In this document: positions 44,474 through 53,252 of the stretch, piece after piece
Position numbering within the stretch: position 1 is the first letter of the stretch
Layout of the letters: each line of letters begins with the position of its first letter
Source of the DNA: an uncultured Collinsella sp.
GTDB lineage: Bacteria > Actinomycetota > Coriobacteriia > Coriobacteriales > Coriobacteriaceae
NCBI GenBank assembly: GCA_900541745.1
Contig: UQLA01000014.1
Location: 1-64,000 of the forward strand
Direction of reading: 5' to 3'
DNA length: 64,000 bases
Made by a program: the position numbers and the translations under genes
Notes under the pieces: generated by a model
Database searches by the model: none
Told to the model about the DNA's origin: nothing
What the model saw: only the letters and a program-made list of their open reading frames with translations

Positions 44474-46119
44474 CGCGCATCACCCTCACGCGACCAGGGA
44501 AGACGGATGCGCGGGCGCTCGGTGCGGGTCGCGCGGTCAGCGACCATATCGCTCCAGGGACCGACGGCGCAACCCAGCTCCACGAGCATCTCGCGCGTGG
44601 CCTCGCGCACGCTGGTCGCAAAAGCGCTCGTCTGACCCACCGCCTCGTCGGCGCGACCGAATGCCATGAGCGCGGCCAAGTCCTGGCCGCCATCGGCAAT
44701 GCGGATCTTGGAGCTCAGTGCGCAGGCAATCTCAAAGCGCATGGCGACGTCCTCGTCGGCACCGCGCGCACCAAACCGGTTGAACACGGCGCTCATGCGC
44801 GTGCGTGGCACGCCCACGCGGCTCGCCAGCTCAATGACGCGCGAAGTGGATGTCGCGGACGATACCGCCGCATCGCCTACGACCAGGCAACGGTCGCTCG
44901 CCGCCACCGCGGCGGCCACGGCATCACCCCAAAAGACCGAGGTGTCGACAAAGACCACGTCGGATTCGCGACGCAAAACATCGAGCAATAGCTCCACCGG
45001 ACGTGCCATGAGCTCGGCCCTCTCGGGGGCCGCGACAGGCCCCCAGAGCGTAACGCCCGGGGCGACGCGCATCGATGCGGCCACGATATCCGGCTCGGCA
45101 AGTGCGCCCGCCGCCGACGGCTCGATAAGCGTCGCTATATCATGTGGGGCATCGACACCCAGCAGATCGTATAGGTTTCCAAACATGAGGTCCAAGTCGA
45201 GCACAGCGGCACGCAAACCCAACAGCGACGCCGCATGCGCCATGGTGGCAACGATCGTCGACTTGCCGCAACCGCCCGAACCCGAGACGGCGCAGACGAC
45301 CGGTGCCCGACGCGACGGAATCGAAGCGTCCGCCGACAGCGCAGGGGCTGACGGTGCGGGAACCGGCGACACGGACGCGGGCGATAACACCCCCGTCTCC
45401 CCCGCCGCGGTCACGCGCTGAGCCCAAACCGGCATGGCAGGCTGCCCGGACTGCGGTTCCGAAGCCAAAGACGCAGCGGCGCACGGCTCGCCAGCCCCGG
45501 CAAAACCCTCGACCTCGTCGAGCTCATCGGCCAGATTTACGCCATGCACGTATCCCATATCTTCAGCCAGAACGTCATCGCCATACGGTACCGGCCCTCC
45601 AGCGTCATCGTATGCAAGGGGGTCCCGGGGGCGCCGACCATGCTCGGCTTCCGCTTTTCCATATTCATCAACACGCGGGCCTCTTGTAGCGCGAGGCGCC
45701 CCGGGTTCCCTATCAACAAAAGCATCGGGCTCAATCGTCATGTGCCGATCGGAATCAACCGTTCCCTCGCCCGCGCGCCCGTTGCCGCACAAACTGTGCG
45801 CAGCGATGACCTCGGTCGCCCCCGCGCGAAACAGCCCTTCGATATCCGACGGGTCGAGCGTCTCGATCAACACGACGACGCGACTCACACGGCCCTCGGC
45901 CGTCAGGCGCGCAACGGTCTTTCGCACGTCTTCGGTATCGAACAGAGACGCCGCGATGATGGCGGCACCGCGGCGCGACGGAAACGCCCGCGCCATGGAC
46001 ACCAGCCCGTCCAGGTCGCCCACGCGAAGCACCTGCGCGCCCACATCGCGACCCTCGACTTCCTGCTGTAGCAGCCCGTAATCGCCGCACGCGCAGCACG
46101 CAAGCCAGATCGCCTTCAT
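44470..46119 (-). CDS. TadZ/CpaE-like P-loop protein
   Basis: 549 residues: an N-terminal receiver-like domain (about 1-125) that lacks a clean phospho-site, a long low-complexity acidic/proline linker (about 130-275), then a MinD/ParA-type ATPase domain with a deviant Walker A VSGSGGCGKSTIV and AVLDLDLMFGNLYDLL. CpaE/TadZ proteins place the pilus machine at one site in the cell. The linker is much longer than usual. The ATG at 46119 overlaps the cpaB stop by one base (TGATG). Confidence 0.85.
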   Translation of the reverse strand: MKAIWLACCACGDYGLLQQEVEGRDVGAQVLRVGDLDGLVSMARAFPSRRGAAIIAASLFDTEDVRKTVARLTAEGRVSRVVVLIETLDPSDIEGLFRAGATEVIAAHSLCGNGRAGEGTVDSDRHMTIEPDAFVDREPGAPRATRGPRVDEYGKAEAEHGRRPRDPLAYDDAGGPVPYGDDVLAEDMGYVHGVNLADELDEVEGFAGAGEPCAAASLASEPQSGQPAMPVWAQRVTAAGETGVLSPASVSPVPAPSAPALSADASIPSRRAPVVCAVSGSGGCGKSTIVATMAHAASLLGLRAAVLDLDLMFGNLYDLLGVDAPHDIATLIEPSAAGALAEPDIVAASMRVAPGVTLWGPVAAPERAELMARPVELLLDVLRRESDVVFVDTSVFWGDAVAAAVAASDRCLVVGDAAVSSATSTSRVIELASRVGVPRTRMSAVFNRFGARGADEDVAMRFEIACALSSKIRIADGGQDLAALMAFGRADEAVGQTSAFATSVREATREMLVELGCAVGPWSDMVADRATRTERPRIRLPWSREGDAR

Positions 46120-46778
46120 CACTCGTCGCCTCCGCTCTTTTTGCCGCGCGCCGTGGCGGGAATCGTCAAGCTGACCGTTCCCTTTCCCGAGGCTCCCAGC
46201 AATTCCTTGACATCTTCGGGGTCTGCCGCCAGCGTCACCCACTCGATCTTGCCCTCACGCGTGGTGCCGGCATCTTCGCTGGTATCGATCACGTACGCGC
46301 CGCACAAACGATCGGTCACGCCATCTTTTTGCACGTACACGTCCACATAGCTGCCCACGCCCGTGGCGCCGCCGACCGAGTGCTCGGCATCGACCGCCAC
46401 CGAAACGGCAACCTTGCCTTTAGGCACCTCGAGCTTGTGGCTCTCGGCCTTGGTGTAGACATTGCAGATCACGGCGTTTTTGGGAATGCGCGAGGTCGTC
46501 ACGTCGCCGCGCACCTGACGCAGCTCGGTCGCCGCATCACGCGGCAACAGACTCGCCAGCCATTCCTGAGTTATGACATTAGTCTCGTCGAGGGTTTCAC
46601 CCGCATCGATATCGCGCGCCGCGACGCACACCTCAACGCGGTCGCCGCCGTATTTTGCCAACGTCTCGGCCTGAGCCTGCTCGGCTTGCGAACGGATCGA
46701 CGAGCCGTAAACCATGCAGAGCGCCGCGGCAAGCACGCCCGCGGCCAGACTGATGGCGATGCGCTTGCTCTTGTTCAC
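46119..46778 (-). CDS. cpaB: CpaB/RcpC-like SAF-domain protein
   Basis: 219 residues: one N-terminal helix (about 7-26), SAF domain with VEVCVAARDIDAGETLDETNVITQEWL (about 45-72), then the RcpC/CpaB domain with GKVAVSVAVDAEHSVGGATGVGSYVDVYV. It starts with GTG at 46778, with GAGGAG six bases upstream. It is the first gene of the Tad operon. The promoter is expected in 46779-46978; there, GCTGACCA occurs twice in tandem near 46887 with an inverted TTGGTCAG near 46931, which may be an operator. Confidence 0.86.
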   Translation of the reverse strand: MNKSKRIAISLAAGVLAAALCMVYGSSIRSQAEQAQAETLAKYGGDRVEVCVAARDIDAGETLDETNVITQEWLASLLPRDAATELRQVRGDVTTSRIPKNAVICNVYTKAESHKLEVPKGKVAVSVAVDAEHSVGGATGVGSYVDVYVQKDGVTDRLCGAYVIDTSEDAGTTREGKIEWVTLAADPEDVKELLGASGKGTVSLTIPATARGKKSGGDE

Positions 46779-46978
46779 GGCCGCTCCTCTCAAGGTAGCA
46801 CCGGGCAAATGCCCGTACCACCATTGTCTGGGCGGCCAGGGCGCAAAGCGGCGCAATCGCAATCTTGGTTTTACGTGTCAAACCAATTGCTGACCAAAAG
46901 CTGACCAGCCCGTCAAGCTCGTGGCAAGGTTTTGGTCAGAACGTCGGCAAAACGCATATTTCGAGGCGCTTTGGCAGC

Positions 46979-47012
46979 AAAAAAAGCCGCCTCCCAAGCA
47001 ATTAGGAGACGG
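46979..47012 (-). terminator. Terminator of rsgA
   Basis: Minus-strand 8-bp stem (47005-47012 with 46987-46994, one G-T pair) followed by seven Ts. Confidence 0.78.
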
Positions 47013-47031
47013 TTGTCATAGGAAAATTCAA

Positions 47032-48216
47032 TTACAGATGGACATCGGGGTCGAGCATTTGGGCACTCACGCGCATGGATGACGCCAGGTTTTGGAACGT
47101 CTCCAGACGCAGGCTGTCGATCTGTCCGGCATCTTCGGCCTCGCGAACGGCGCAACCCGGCTCGTGAGTGTGCGTGCAATCGCCAAACCGGCACGCGCGC
47201 GACGCTTCGACGATCTCGGGGAAGGCACGCGCCAGACCCCGCTCATGCCCCACAAGCGGCAGGCTGCGCAGGCCCGGGGCATCGGCGATCACGCCGGCGT
47301 CGCCCGGCAGCGCCACCATCACGCGCGCAACCGTGGTGTGGCGACCTTGGTCATCACGCTCGCGCACGCCGCCAGTGGCCAGTGCATCGTGGCCCAGCAG
47401 CGCATTGAGCAGCGTTGACTTGCCGGCGCCCGACTCGCCCAGGATCATGGCACAGCTCCCAGCCGGCACGCAGGCGCGCACCTCGTCCAGGCCGAGGCCT
47501 TCGGCAGAAGACGTCACGATCACGCGCACGTCCGGACCCGCCAGGCGGCGCACACGGTCCAGATCGCGCTCGAGCTCATCGGCCTCGCAGCGGTCGGCCT
47601 TGGTGAGCACCACCACCGGCTCGGCATCGCAATCGAGCGCCAACACCAGTGAGCGCGCCACGCGATCGAGCAGCACCTCGCCGGCGCCGAGCGCCTGCAC
47701 GATCAGCACGCTGTCAACGTTGGAGCAGAGCACCTGGCGCTCACCGCGGGCACGGCCACGCCAACGCTCAAAGCTCGTACGGCGCGGCAGTACGCACTCG
47801 ATCACGCCCATGTCGTGCCCGGGAGCACGGCGAACCGCCACGCGGTCGCCCACGGCGGGCAGCAAGACCTCGTCCTCGCCACGCGACTTGGCAAACCCTA
47901 CGGCATGCTCGGCACGAAACGCGTCATCGGCAGTCGCCACCAGCGGAAACCCGCGGTCCAGGCGCACCACGGCACCGAGCTGCATCTGCTCGGGCTCCTC
48001 GGCCTGTGCGCAAAAGTCGTCAAATGCAGCCTGCTGAGCCGCATCGACCGGCAGGTCATCGAACGCCGGAACATCCTGCAGCACGTCAAGCCCCGGCACA
48101 CTCGCCAGCAACTCTTCAGCAGATGCAGGGGCTTCGGTCGCGAGCTTCCGACGACGATCGCGCTTAGCCCGCGCCCCCGTCGTCTTTTTCTTCGCCTTAG
48201 CCTTAGCCTTGCCCAC
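47032..48216 (-). CDS. rsgA: Ribosome small-subunit-dependent GTPase RsgA
   Basis: 394-residue circularly permuted GTPase that acts in late 30S maturation. Order: lysine/arginine-rich N-terminal tail, OB fold (about 80-140), then G4 TKAD, G1 GESGAGKST (about 260-268), G3 DAPG, and a C-terminal zinc knuckle CRFGDCTHTHEPGC. A 45-residue acidic/hydrophobic insertion before the OB fold makes it longer than the ~300-residue standard. The GTG at 48216 has GGGAGG six bases upstream; the in-frame start at 48300 lies inside the neighbouring terminator. Confidence 0.94.
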   Translation of the reverse strand: MGKAKAKAKKKTTGARAKRDRRRKLATEAPASAEELLASVPGLDVLQDVPAFDDLPVDAAQQAAFDDFCAQAEEPEQMQLGAVVRLDRGFPLVATADDAFRAEHAVGFAKSRGEDEVLLPAVGDRVAVRRAPGHDMGVIECVLPRRTSFERWRGRARGERQVLCSNVDSVLIVQALGAGEVLLDRVARSLVLALDCDAEPVVVLTKADRCEADELERDLDRVRRLAGPDVRVIVTSSAEGLGLDEVRACVPAGSCAMILGESGAGKSTLLNALLGHDALATGGVRERDDQGRHTTVARVMVALPGDAGVIADAPGLRSLPLVGHERGLARAFPEIVEASRACRFGDCTHTHEPGCAVREAEDAGQIDSLRLETFQNLASSMRVSAQMLDPDVHL

Positions 48217-48264
48217 AAATGCCTCCCAGCACCCAAAATCACAACTGAGCAGGTATTTTAAATC

Positions 48265-48297
48265 AAAAAAAGCTGGCCGGGCAAAGCCCGACCAGCT
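48265..48297 (-). terminator. Terminator of calcium ATPase gene
   Basis: Minus-strand 12-bp stem (48286-48297 with 48271-48282, one G-T pair), 3-nt loop, then six Ts. Confidence 0.9.
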
Positions 48298-48358
48298 CAC
48301 ACACTTTCCTTCAGCCCTTTATCATCCGCGCGGGAGAAAAGCCAGCAAGGATAGCGCA

Positions 48359-48447
48359 GGGCCCGCCCCGGGAGTGTTTTCTTCTGAGCAATCCCGCAGC
48401 GCGAAGCGCGAGGACCAGCGAAGAAGAAAACACGCAGGGGCGGGCCC
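48359..48447. repeat. Large dyad downstream of calcium ATPase gene
   Basis: Arms 48359-48369/48437-48447 (GGGCCCGCCCC) and 48374-48384/48423-48433 (GTGTTTTCTTC) pair perfectly over 22 positions, with a small GCGCGAAGCGC hairpin inside. There is no T-tract. It is followed by a standard terminator. Confidence 0.75.
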
Positions 48448-48459
48448 GGACAGGTTAAC

Positions 48460-51141
48460 TTACTCCTTCTCGACCGCGCGCATGATCGCCTTGTAGATCT
48501 CCATCAGCGGGATGATCAGGAAGGCCAGGCCCAGCGCGGCGACAACGCCCTTAAGCTCAAGCGTCACGGGGCCAAAGAACATCTCGGCAAGCGTCGGCTG
48601 CACGGTCACGATAACCGTCAGCACCAGCGCCAGCGCGGCCGAAGCCCACAGCCACTTGTTCTGCTTCTTCATGCTAAACAGCGACGCACGACGGCTGCGC
48701 ATATTGAAGCAGTGGAAGATCTCGACCATGTTGAGCGTGATGAAGGCCATCATCACGCCTTCCTCGTCGGCATTGCCGGCGATCATATCGGCGATGTGGA
48801 TGTAGCCCATGTCAAAGTACACGCCCACAAAGAAGCTCGCCAGCACCAGCACGGTGATGATCAGGCCCTGGACCACGCAGTCCAGGCCCATGTGACCGGC
48901 AAAGACGCCGTCCTTGGCGTTGCGCGGCTTGCGCTTCATGATGTCGCCCTCGGCGTCCTCCATGCCCAGCGCAAGCGCGGGGAAGCAGTCGGTGACCAGG
49001 TTAACCCACAGCAGCTGCACCGGCTGGAAGATGGTAAAGCCGATGAGCGTGGCGATGAACACCGAGAACACCTCGGCAAGGTTAGCCGAAAGCAGGAACT
49101 GGATGACCTTGCGGATGTTGTCGTAGATACGACGGCCCTCTTCGCAGGCACCGATGATGGTGGCGAAGTTATCGTCGGCAAGTACCATGTCGGCGACGTT
49201 CTTGGTAACGTCGGTGCCAGTGATGCCCATACCCACGCCGATGTCGGCGCGCTTGATGGACGGGGCGTCGTTGACGCCGTCGCCCGTCATGGCGACGATC
49301 TGGTCGCGCGACTTCCAAGCCTCGACGATGCGGGTCTTGTGCTCGGGCTGGACGCGGGCGTACACGCCGTAATCCTCGATGTGTGCATCGAGTTCCTCGT
49401 CGCTCATGCGGTCGAGGTCGGCACCGGTAATGGCCTGGCTGCGATCGGCGACGATGCCCAGCTGCTTGGCGATGGCCACGGCGGTGTCGATGTGGTCGCC
49501 CGTGATCATGACGGTGCGAATGCCGGCGTCGTGCGCCTCGCGGATAGCGTCGGCCACCTCGGGACGGACCGGGTCGATCATGCCGGACAGGCCACAGAAG
49601 ACCAGGTCATGCTCGAGCGCAGCGGGACTGCAGTCGGCGGGAACCTCGGTGTAAGTGCGGCTCGCCAGCGCCAGCACGCGCAGGGCCTCGTCGGCCATGG
49701 CCTTGTTGGCTGCCACGAGCTCGGCACGACGCTCCTCGGTCAGGGGCACAACCTTATCGCCCTCGTAGATATGGGTGCACAGGCCAATCACCACGTCGGG
49801 CGCGCCCTTGGTGTACTGCTCGTACTCGCCGTCCAGGGTCTCGACGACCACGGACATCATCTTACGGCCCGAGTCGAACGGGGCCTCGCCCACGCGCGGG
49901 TGCTCGGCAGTCAGGCCAGTAAGACCAGCCTTGCCGGCATCGTTGACGAGCGCGCACTCGGTCGGCTCGCCCACGGCCTCGCCCAGCTCCTCGTCCCACT
50001 GGGCATCGGAGCACAGCGCCATGCCGGCCAGGAACTTCTCCTTGGGCGCAGCGAGCTCGTGCTTGACGACGGTCATCTTGTTCTGGGTAAGGGTACCGGT
50101 CTTGTCGGAGCAGATGGTCTGCGTGCAGCCAAGGGTCTCGACGGCAGAAAGCTTGCGGATGATCGCCTGGCGCTTGGCCATCTTGGTCACGCCGAGCGAA
50201 AGCACGATGGTCACGACGGCAACCAGGCCCTCGGGAATGGCGGCGACGGCAAGCGAGACGGCGACCATAAAGGTGTCGAGCAGGGCAGTCGGGTCCGTAA
50301 GGACGTTACCCACGCCGTGACGGATGATGTCGACGCCAAAGATGACGACGCAGATGACGATAACCATGATGGTGAGGATGCGGCTGAGCTCGGCGAGCTT
50401 CACCTGCAGCGGCGTGAGCTCTTCCTTGGCCTCGGCCAGGGCGCCGGCAATCTTGCCCATCTCGGTATCCATGCCGGTGCCGACCACGACGGCGCGACCG
50501 CGGCCGTACACCACGGTGGAGCCCATGTAGCACATGTTCTTGCGGTCGCCGAGCGGCACGTCGTCGGTGCCAGCGGCGAGCTCGATCACGTTGGCGTGCT
50601 TCTCGACCGGCACGGACTCGCCGGTCAGCGCGGCCTCTTCGATCTTCATCGTGGCGCTCTCGAGGACGCGGCAGTCGGCCGGGACGGAGTCGCCCGCCTC
50701 GAGCATGATCACGTCGCCGGGCACGAGCTCGGCGCTCGGCAGGTGCACGAGCTTGCCGTCGCGCAGCACCTTGGACTGCGCCGCGCTCATCTCCTGCAGC
50801 GCCTCGAGAGCCTCCTCGCTTTTAGCCTCCTGGACCACGCCCAGCACCGAGTTGACGATAACGACGAACATGATGATGGCGACATCGGCAAAGTCCGCCT
50901 CACCCTTGACCATGCCCGTGAGCGCGCTGATGACGGCGGCAACGATCAGCATGATGACCATGGGGTCAGCCATCTGCTCAAAGAAACGCTTCCACAGCGG
51001 CGTCTTCTCGGCTTCCTCAAGCTTGTTAGGGCCTGTCTTGGCGAGGCGCGACGACGCCTCGCCGTTGCTCAGGCCGAGGTTCTCATCGACACCTTGGTCG
51101 CTGAGCACCTCCGCCGCGGCGGACAGGTATTCCTTTTGCAT
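48460..51141 (-). CDS. Calcium-translocating P-type ATPase (type IIA/B)
   Basis: 893-residue cation pump in the cytoplasmic membrane. TGES (actuator), CSDKTGTLTQNK (phosphorylation site), KGAPDVV (nucleotide domain), TGDGVNDAPSIK (hinge) are intact. Ion-site residues match calcium pumps: AAIPEGLV in helix 4, LSANLAEV in helix 5 and LLWVNLVTDCFPALALG in helix 6. It likely exports Ca2+; Mn2+ cannot be ruled out. The ATG at 51141 has AGGAGGGG upstream, but that site is part of a stable hairpin, which suggests translational control. Confidence 0.93.
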   Translation of the reverse strand: MQKEYLSAAAEVLSDQGVDENLGLSNGEASSRLAKTGPNKLEEAEKTPLWKRFFEQMADPMVIMLIVAAVISALTGMVKGEADFADVAIIMFVVIVNSVLGVVQEAKSEEALEALQEMSAAQSKVLRDGKLVHLPSAELVPGDVIMLEAGDSVPADCRVLESATMKIEEAALTGESVPVEKHANVIELAAGTDDVPLGDRKNMCYMGSTVVYGRGRAVVVGTGMDTEMGKIAGALAEAKEELTPLQVKLAELSRILTIMVIVICVVIFGVDIIRHGVGNVLTDPTALLDTFMVAVSLAVAAIPEGLVAVVTIVLSLGVTKMAKRQAIIRKLSAVETLGCTQTICSDKTGTLTQNKMTVVKHELAAPKEKFLAGMALCSDAQWDEELGEAVGEPTECALVNDAGKAGLTGLTAEHPRVGEAPFDSGRKMMSVVVETLDGEYEQYTKGAPDVVIGLCTHIYEGDKVVPLTEERRAELVAANKAMADEALRVLALASRTYTEVPADCSPAALEHDLVFCGLSGMIDPVRPEVADAIREAHDAGIRTVMITGDHIDTAVAIAKQLGIVADRSQAITGADLDRMSDEELDAHIEDYGVYARVQPEHKTRIVEAWKSRDQIVAMTGDGVNDAPSIKRADIGVGMGITGTDVTKNVADMVLADDNFATIIGACEEGRRIYDNIRKVIQFLLSANLAEVFSVFIATLIGFTIFQPVQLLWVNLVTDCFPALALGMEDAEGDIMKRKPRNAKDGVFAGHMGLDCVVQGLIITVLVLASFFVGVYFDMGYIHIADMIAGNADEEGVMMAFITLNMVEIFHCFNMRSRRASLFSMKKQNKWLWASAALALVLTVIVTVQPTLAEMFFGPVTLELKGVVAALGLAFLIIPLMEIYKAIMRAVEKE

Positions 51142-51148
51142 ATAGAGT

Positions 51149-51260
51149 CCCCTCCTGGGATTCGGGCCACTCAGCAGATTGATGCCCGATCATAATTCCC
51201 AGGAGAAGGGCAAGGGCTCATCAAGGCTGCCGTGCTGAGCGGCAGTTGATAGTGGAGCTA
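51149..51260 (-). promoter_or_regulatory. Structured 5' leader sequestering the ribosome binding site
   Basis: A 9-bp perfect stem CTCCTGGGA/TCCCAGGAG (51197-51205 with 51152-51160, minus strand) includes the AGGAG of the calcium ATPase ribosome binding site. Inside it is a CGGGC/GCCCG hairpin (51184-51188 with 51163-51167). Upstream, CTGCCG/CGGCAG plus ATCAA/TTGAT form a further stem around 51220-51250. I could not match it to a known riboswitch consensus. Confidence 0.55.
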
Positions 51261-51513
51261 TGGTACCCCAAAGCGACGCGTCTAGCCCAAACATTCCATC
51301 TGGAAACACGGCACAGGCGCAACGATGCAGACCGTGTGATGTTCAACATTGATAAAACGTTTTTTCTTCGGCGCATCGTCAAACTGAAATATCGCCCAGA
51401 TAGCAGCGGTTAGAACGGTTGGTAAAGTTTTTGCATATACCGTTTTTTCGCAAAAAATGAACTTCTAATTCGGCATACGGTCGATTTTTTGGGGTATTCG
51501 GTCGGCATTTCGT

Positions 51514-51519
51514 TATAAT
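51514..51519 (+). promoter_or_regulatory. Candidate -10 box of pyk
   Basis: TATAAT, 64 bases before the pyk ATG. The nearest -35-like hexamer, TTGGGG at 51489-51494, is 19 bases away. The stretch 51261-51500 is AT-rich with poly-T runs and no gene. Confidence 0.5.
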
Positions 51520-51582
51520 CATCTCAGTTTTATTTCTTATGGTTTATCTATCAGCGCAAGACGATGTCAGATGGAGGTCTGA

Positions 51583-53043
51583 ATGTACAAGCGCACCAAG
51601 ATTGTATGCACCATGGGTCCCGCCTGCGATAGCGACGAGACCATCCGCGAGATGATCAAGGCGGGCATGAACGTCGCCCGTTTTAACTTCTCGCACGGCT
51701 CCTACGACGAGCACCACGGTCGCATCGAGCGCGTCCGCCGTATTTCCAAGGAGCTCGGCATGCCCGTCGGCATCCTGCTCGACACCAAGGGCCCCGAGGT
51801 CCGCACCGGCCTTTTGGTCGATGGCAAGAAGGTTGCCGTCAAGACCGGCGACAAGATCGTCGTCACCGCTCAGCCCACGACCGAGGATTTCCACGGCACC
51901 GCTGAGCACATCTCCCTCGACTACCTGGCTCTGCCCTCCGAGGTCGAGAAGGGCTCCCTCATCCTGATCGATGACGGCCTGGTTGCCCTCGAGGTCGAGT
52001 CCGTCGACGGCCAGGACATGACTTGCGTCGTTAAGAACGACGGCCTGATCGGCGAGCGCAAGGGCGTCAACATGCCCAACGTCAACATCTCGCTGCCCGC
52101 TATCACCGAGCGCGATCGTCAGGACATCCTCTTTGGCCTGACCGAGAACATCGACTACATCGCCGCTTCCTTCATCCGTGACGGCGAGTCCGTCCGCGGC
52201 ATCCGCGAGCTTTGCCGCGAGAACGGCGGCGAGCACGTGACGATCTTCCCGAAGATCGAGTGCGCCCTGGGCGTCGAGAACTTCGACGAGATCCTCGAGG
52301 CTTCCGACGGCATCATGGTCGCCCGTGGCGACCTGGGCATCGAGATCAAGCCCGAGCTCGTTCCCCACATCCAGAAGGAGATCATCGCGAAGTGCAACGC
52401 GGCCTACAAGCCCGTTATCACCGCTACGCAGATGCTCGACTCCATGCAGCAGAACCCGCGCCCGACGCGCGCCGAGGTTGCCGACGTCGCTAACGCCATC
52501 TACGACGGCACCGACGCCGTCATGCTCTCTGGCGAGTCCGCTGCCGGTAAGTACCCGGTCGAGGCCGTCAAGATGCAGGCCAGCATTGCTCTCGAGACCG
52601 AGAAGTACCTCCCGGCTCACGCTCCGCTCGAGGTTCCGGCTGACGCTCACGGCACCCGCGTCGTCAACAACGTTGTGGGTATGTCCGCTGTGAACATGGC
52701 CACCACCGTTGGCGCCAAGTGCATCACCGTGCCGACGACCACCGGTCGTACCGCTCGCCTGATCTCGCACTTCCGTCCCAACATGCCGATCTGCGCGTTC
52801 TCCCGCCACGAGTGGGCCGTCCAGCAGATGATCATGTACTGGGGCGTTATCCCGCACCAGGCCGAGATTACCCAGGGCACCGTCAACGGCACGATCGTCA
52901 AGGCGATTGAGACCGCTAAGGAGCTCGGCTACGTCAAGACTGGCGATTTGACCGTCGCTACCGCCGGCGATCCCCGCATGAGCGTCCAGCTCGAGGACAA
53001 GGTCTCCTCGACCAACGTTGCTTACGTCGCTCAGGTGCGCTAA
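51583..53043 (+). CDS. pyk: Pyruvate kinase
   Basis: 486 residues, the ATP-forming last step of glycolysis. RTKIVCTMGPA (4-14), NFSHGSYDEH (about 36-45), the B-domain, IFPKIECALGVENFDEI (catalytic lysine), MVARGDLGIE (about 246-255) and ATQMLDSM are all present, with the usual C-terminal regulatory domain and no phosphotransferase-like extension. The ATG has GGAGGT six bases upstream. Codon use is the most biased in the window toward C-ending codons with GTT/GCT admixture, in keeping with high expression. It is monocistronic with a strong terminator. Confidence 0.97.
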   Translation: MYKRTKIVCTMGPACDSDETIREMIKAGMNVARFNFSHGSYDEHHGRIERVRRISKELGMPVGILLDTKGPEVRTGLLVDGKKVAVKTGDKIVVTAQPTTEDFHGTAEHISLDYLALPSEVEKGSLILIDDGLVALEVESVDGQDMTCVVKNDGLIGERKGVNMPNVNISLPAITERDRQDILFGLTENIDYIAASFIRDGESVRGIRELCRENGGEHVTIFPKIECALGVENFDEILEASDGIMVARGDLGIEIKPELVPHIQKEIIAKCNAAYKPVITATQMLDSMQQNPRPTRAEVADVANAIYDGTDAVMLSGESAAGKYPVEAVKMQASIALETEKYLPAHAPLEVPADAHGTRVVNNVVGMSAVNMATTVGAKCITVPTTTGRTARLISHFRPNMPICAFSRHEWAVQQMIMYWGVIPHQAEITQGTVNGTIVKAIETAKELGYVKTGDLTVATAGDPRMSVQLEDKVSSTNVAYVAQVR

Positions 53044-53071
53044 AACGCACTTGCAAGCACACTTGCATTGC

Positions 53072-53108
53072 AAAGGGCCCGGAAGGCATTGCCTTCCGGG
53101 CCCTTTTT
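53072..53108 (+). terminator. Terminator of pyk
   Basis: 16-bp perfect stem (53072-53087 with 53091-53106), 3-nt loop, then Ts to 53108. Confidence 0.96.
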
Positions 53109-53252
53109 CCGTGCCAATGCCGGCGCACGGCATGACACGCACCCAGCTGCTTATAGCATACTACGAAATGTGCAGCTCGTTTGCCGTGTTTACGCCCTTC
53201 GACGGGAGCTGTTGGTCAATTGGGATGAACTGTTCACCGTTAAGCCGGCCCG

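Noticed and set aside
48712..51195. 827-residue open frame opposite the calcium ATPase
   Set aside because: Antisense shadow of a complete, motif-perfect P-type ATPase; the composition is His/Asp-rich and unlike a real protein.
51142..51260. yybP-ykoY (manganese) riboswitch upstream of the cation ATPase
   Set aside because: The leader is structured, but the conserved GGGGAGUAG loop sequences of that class are absent.
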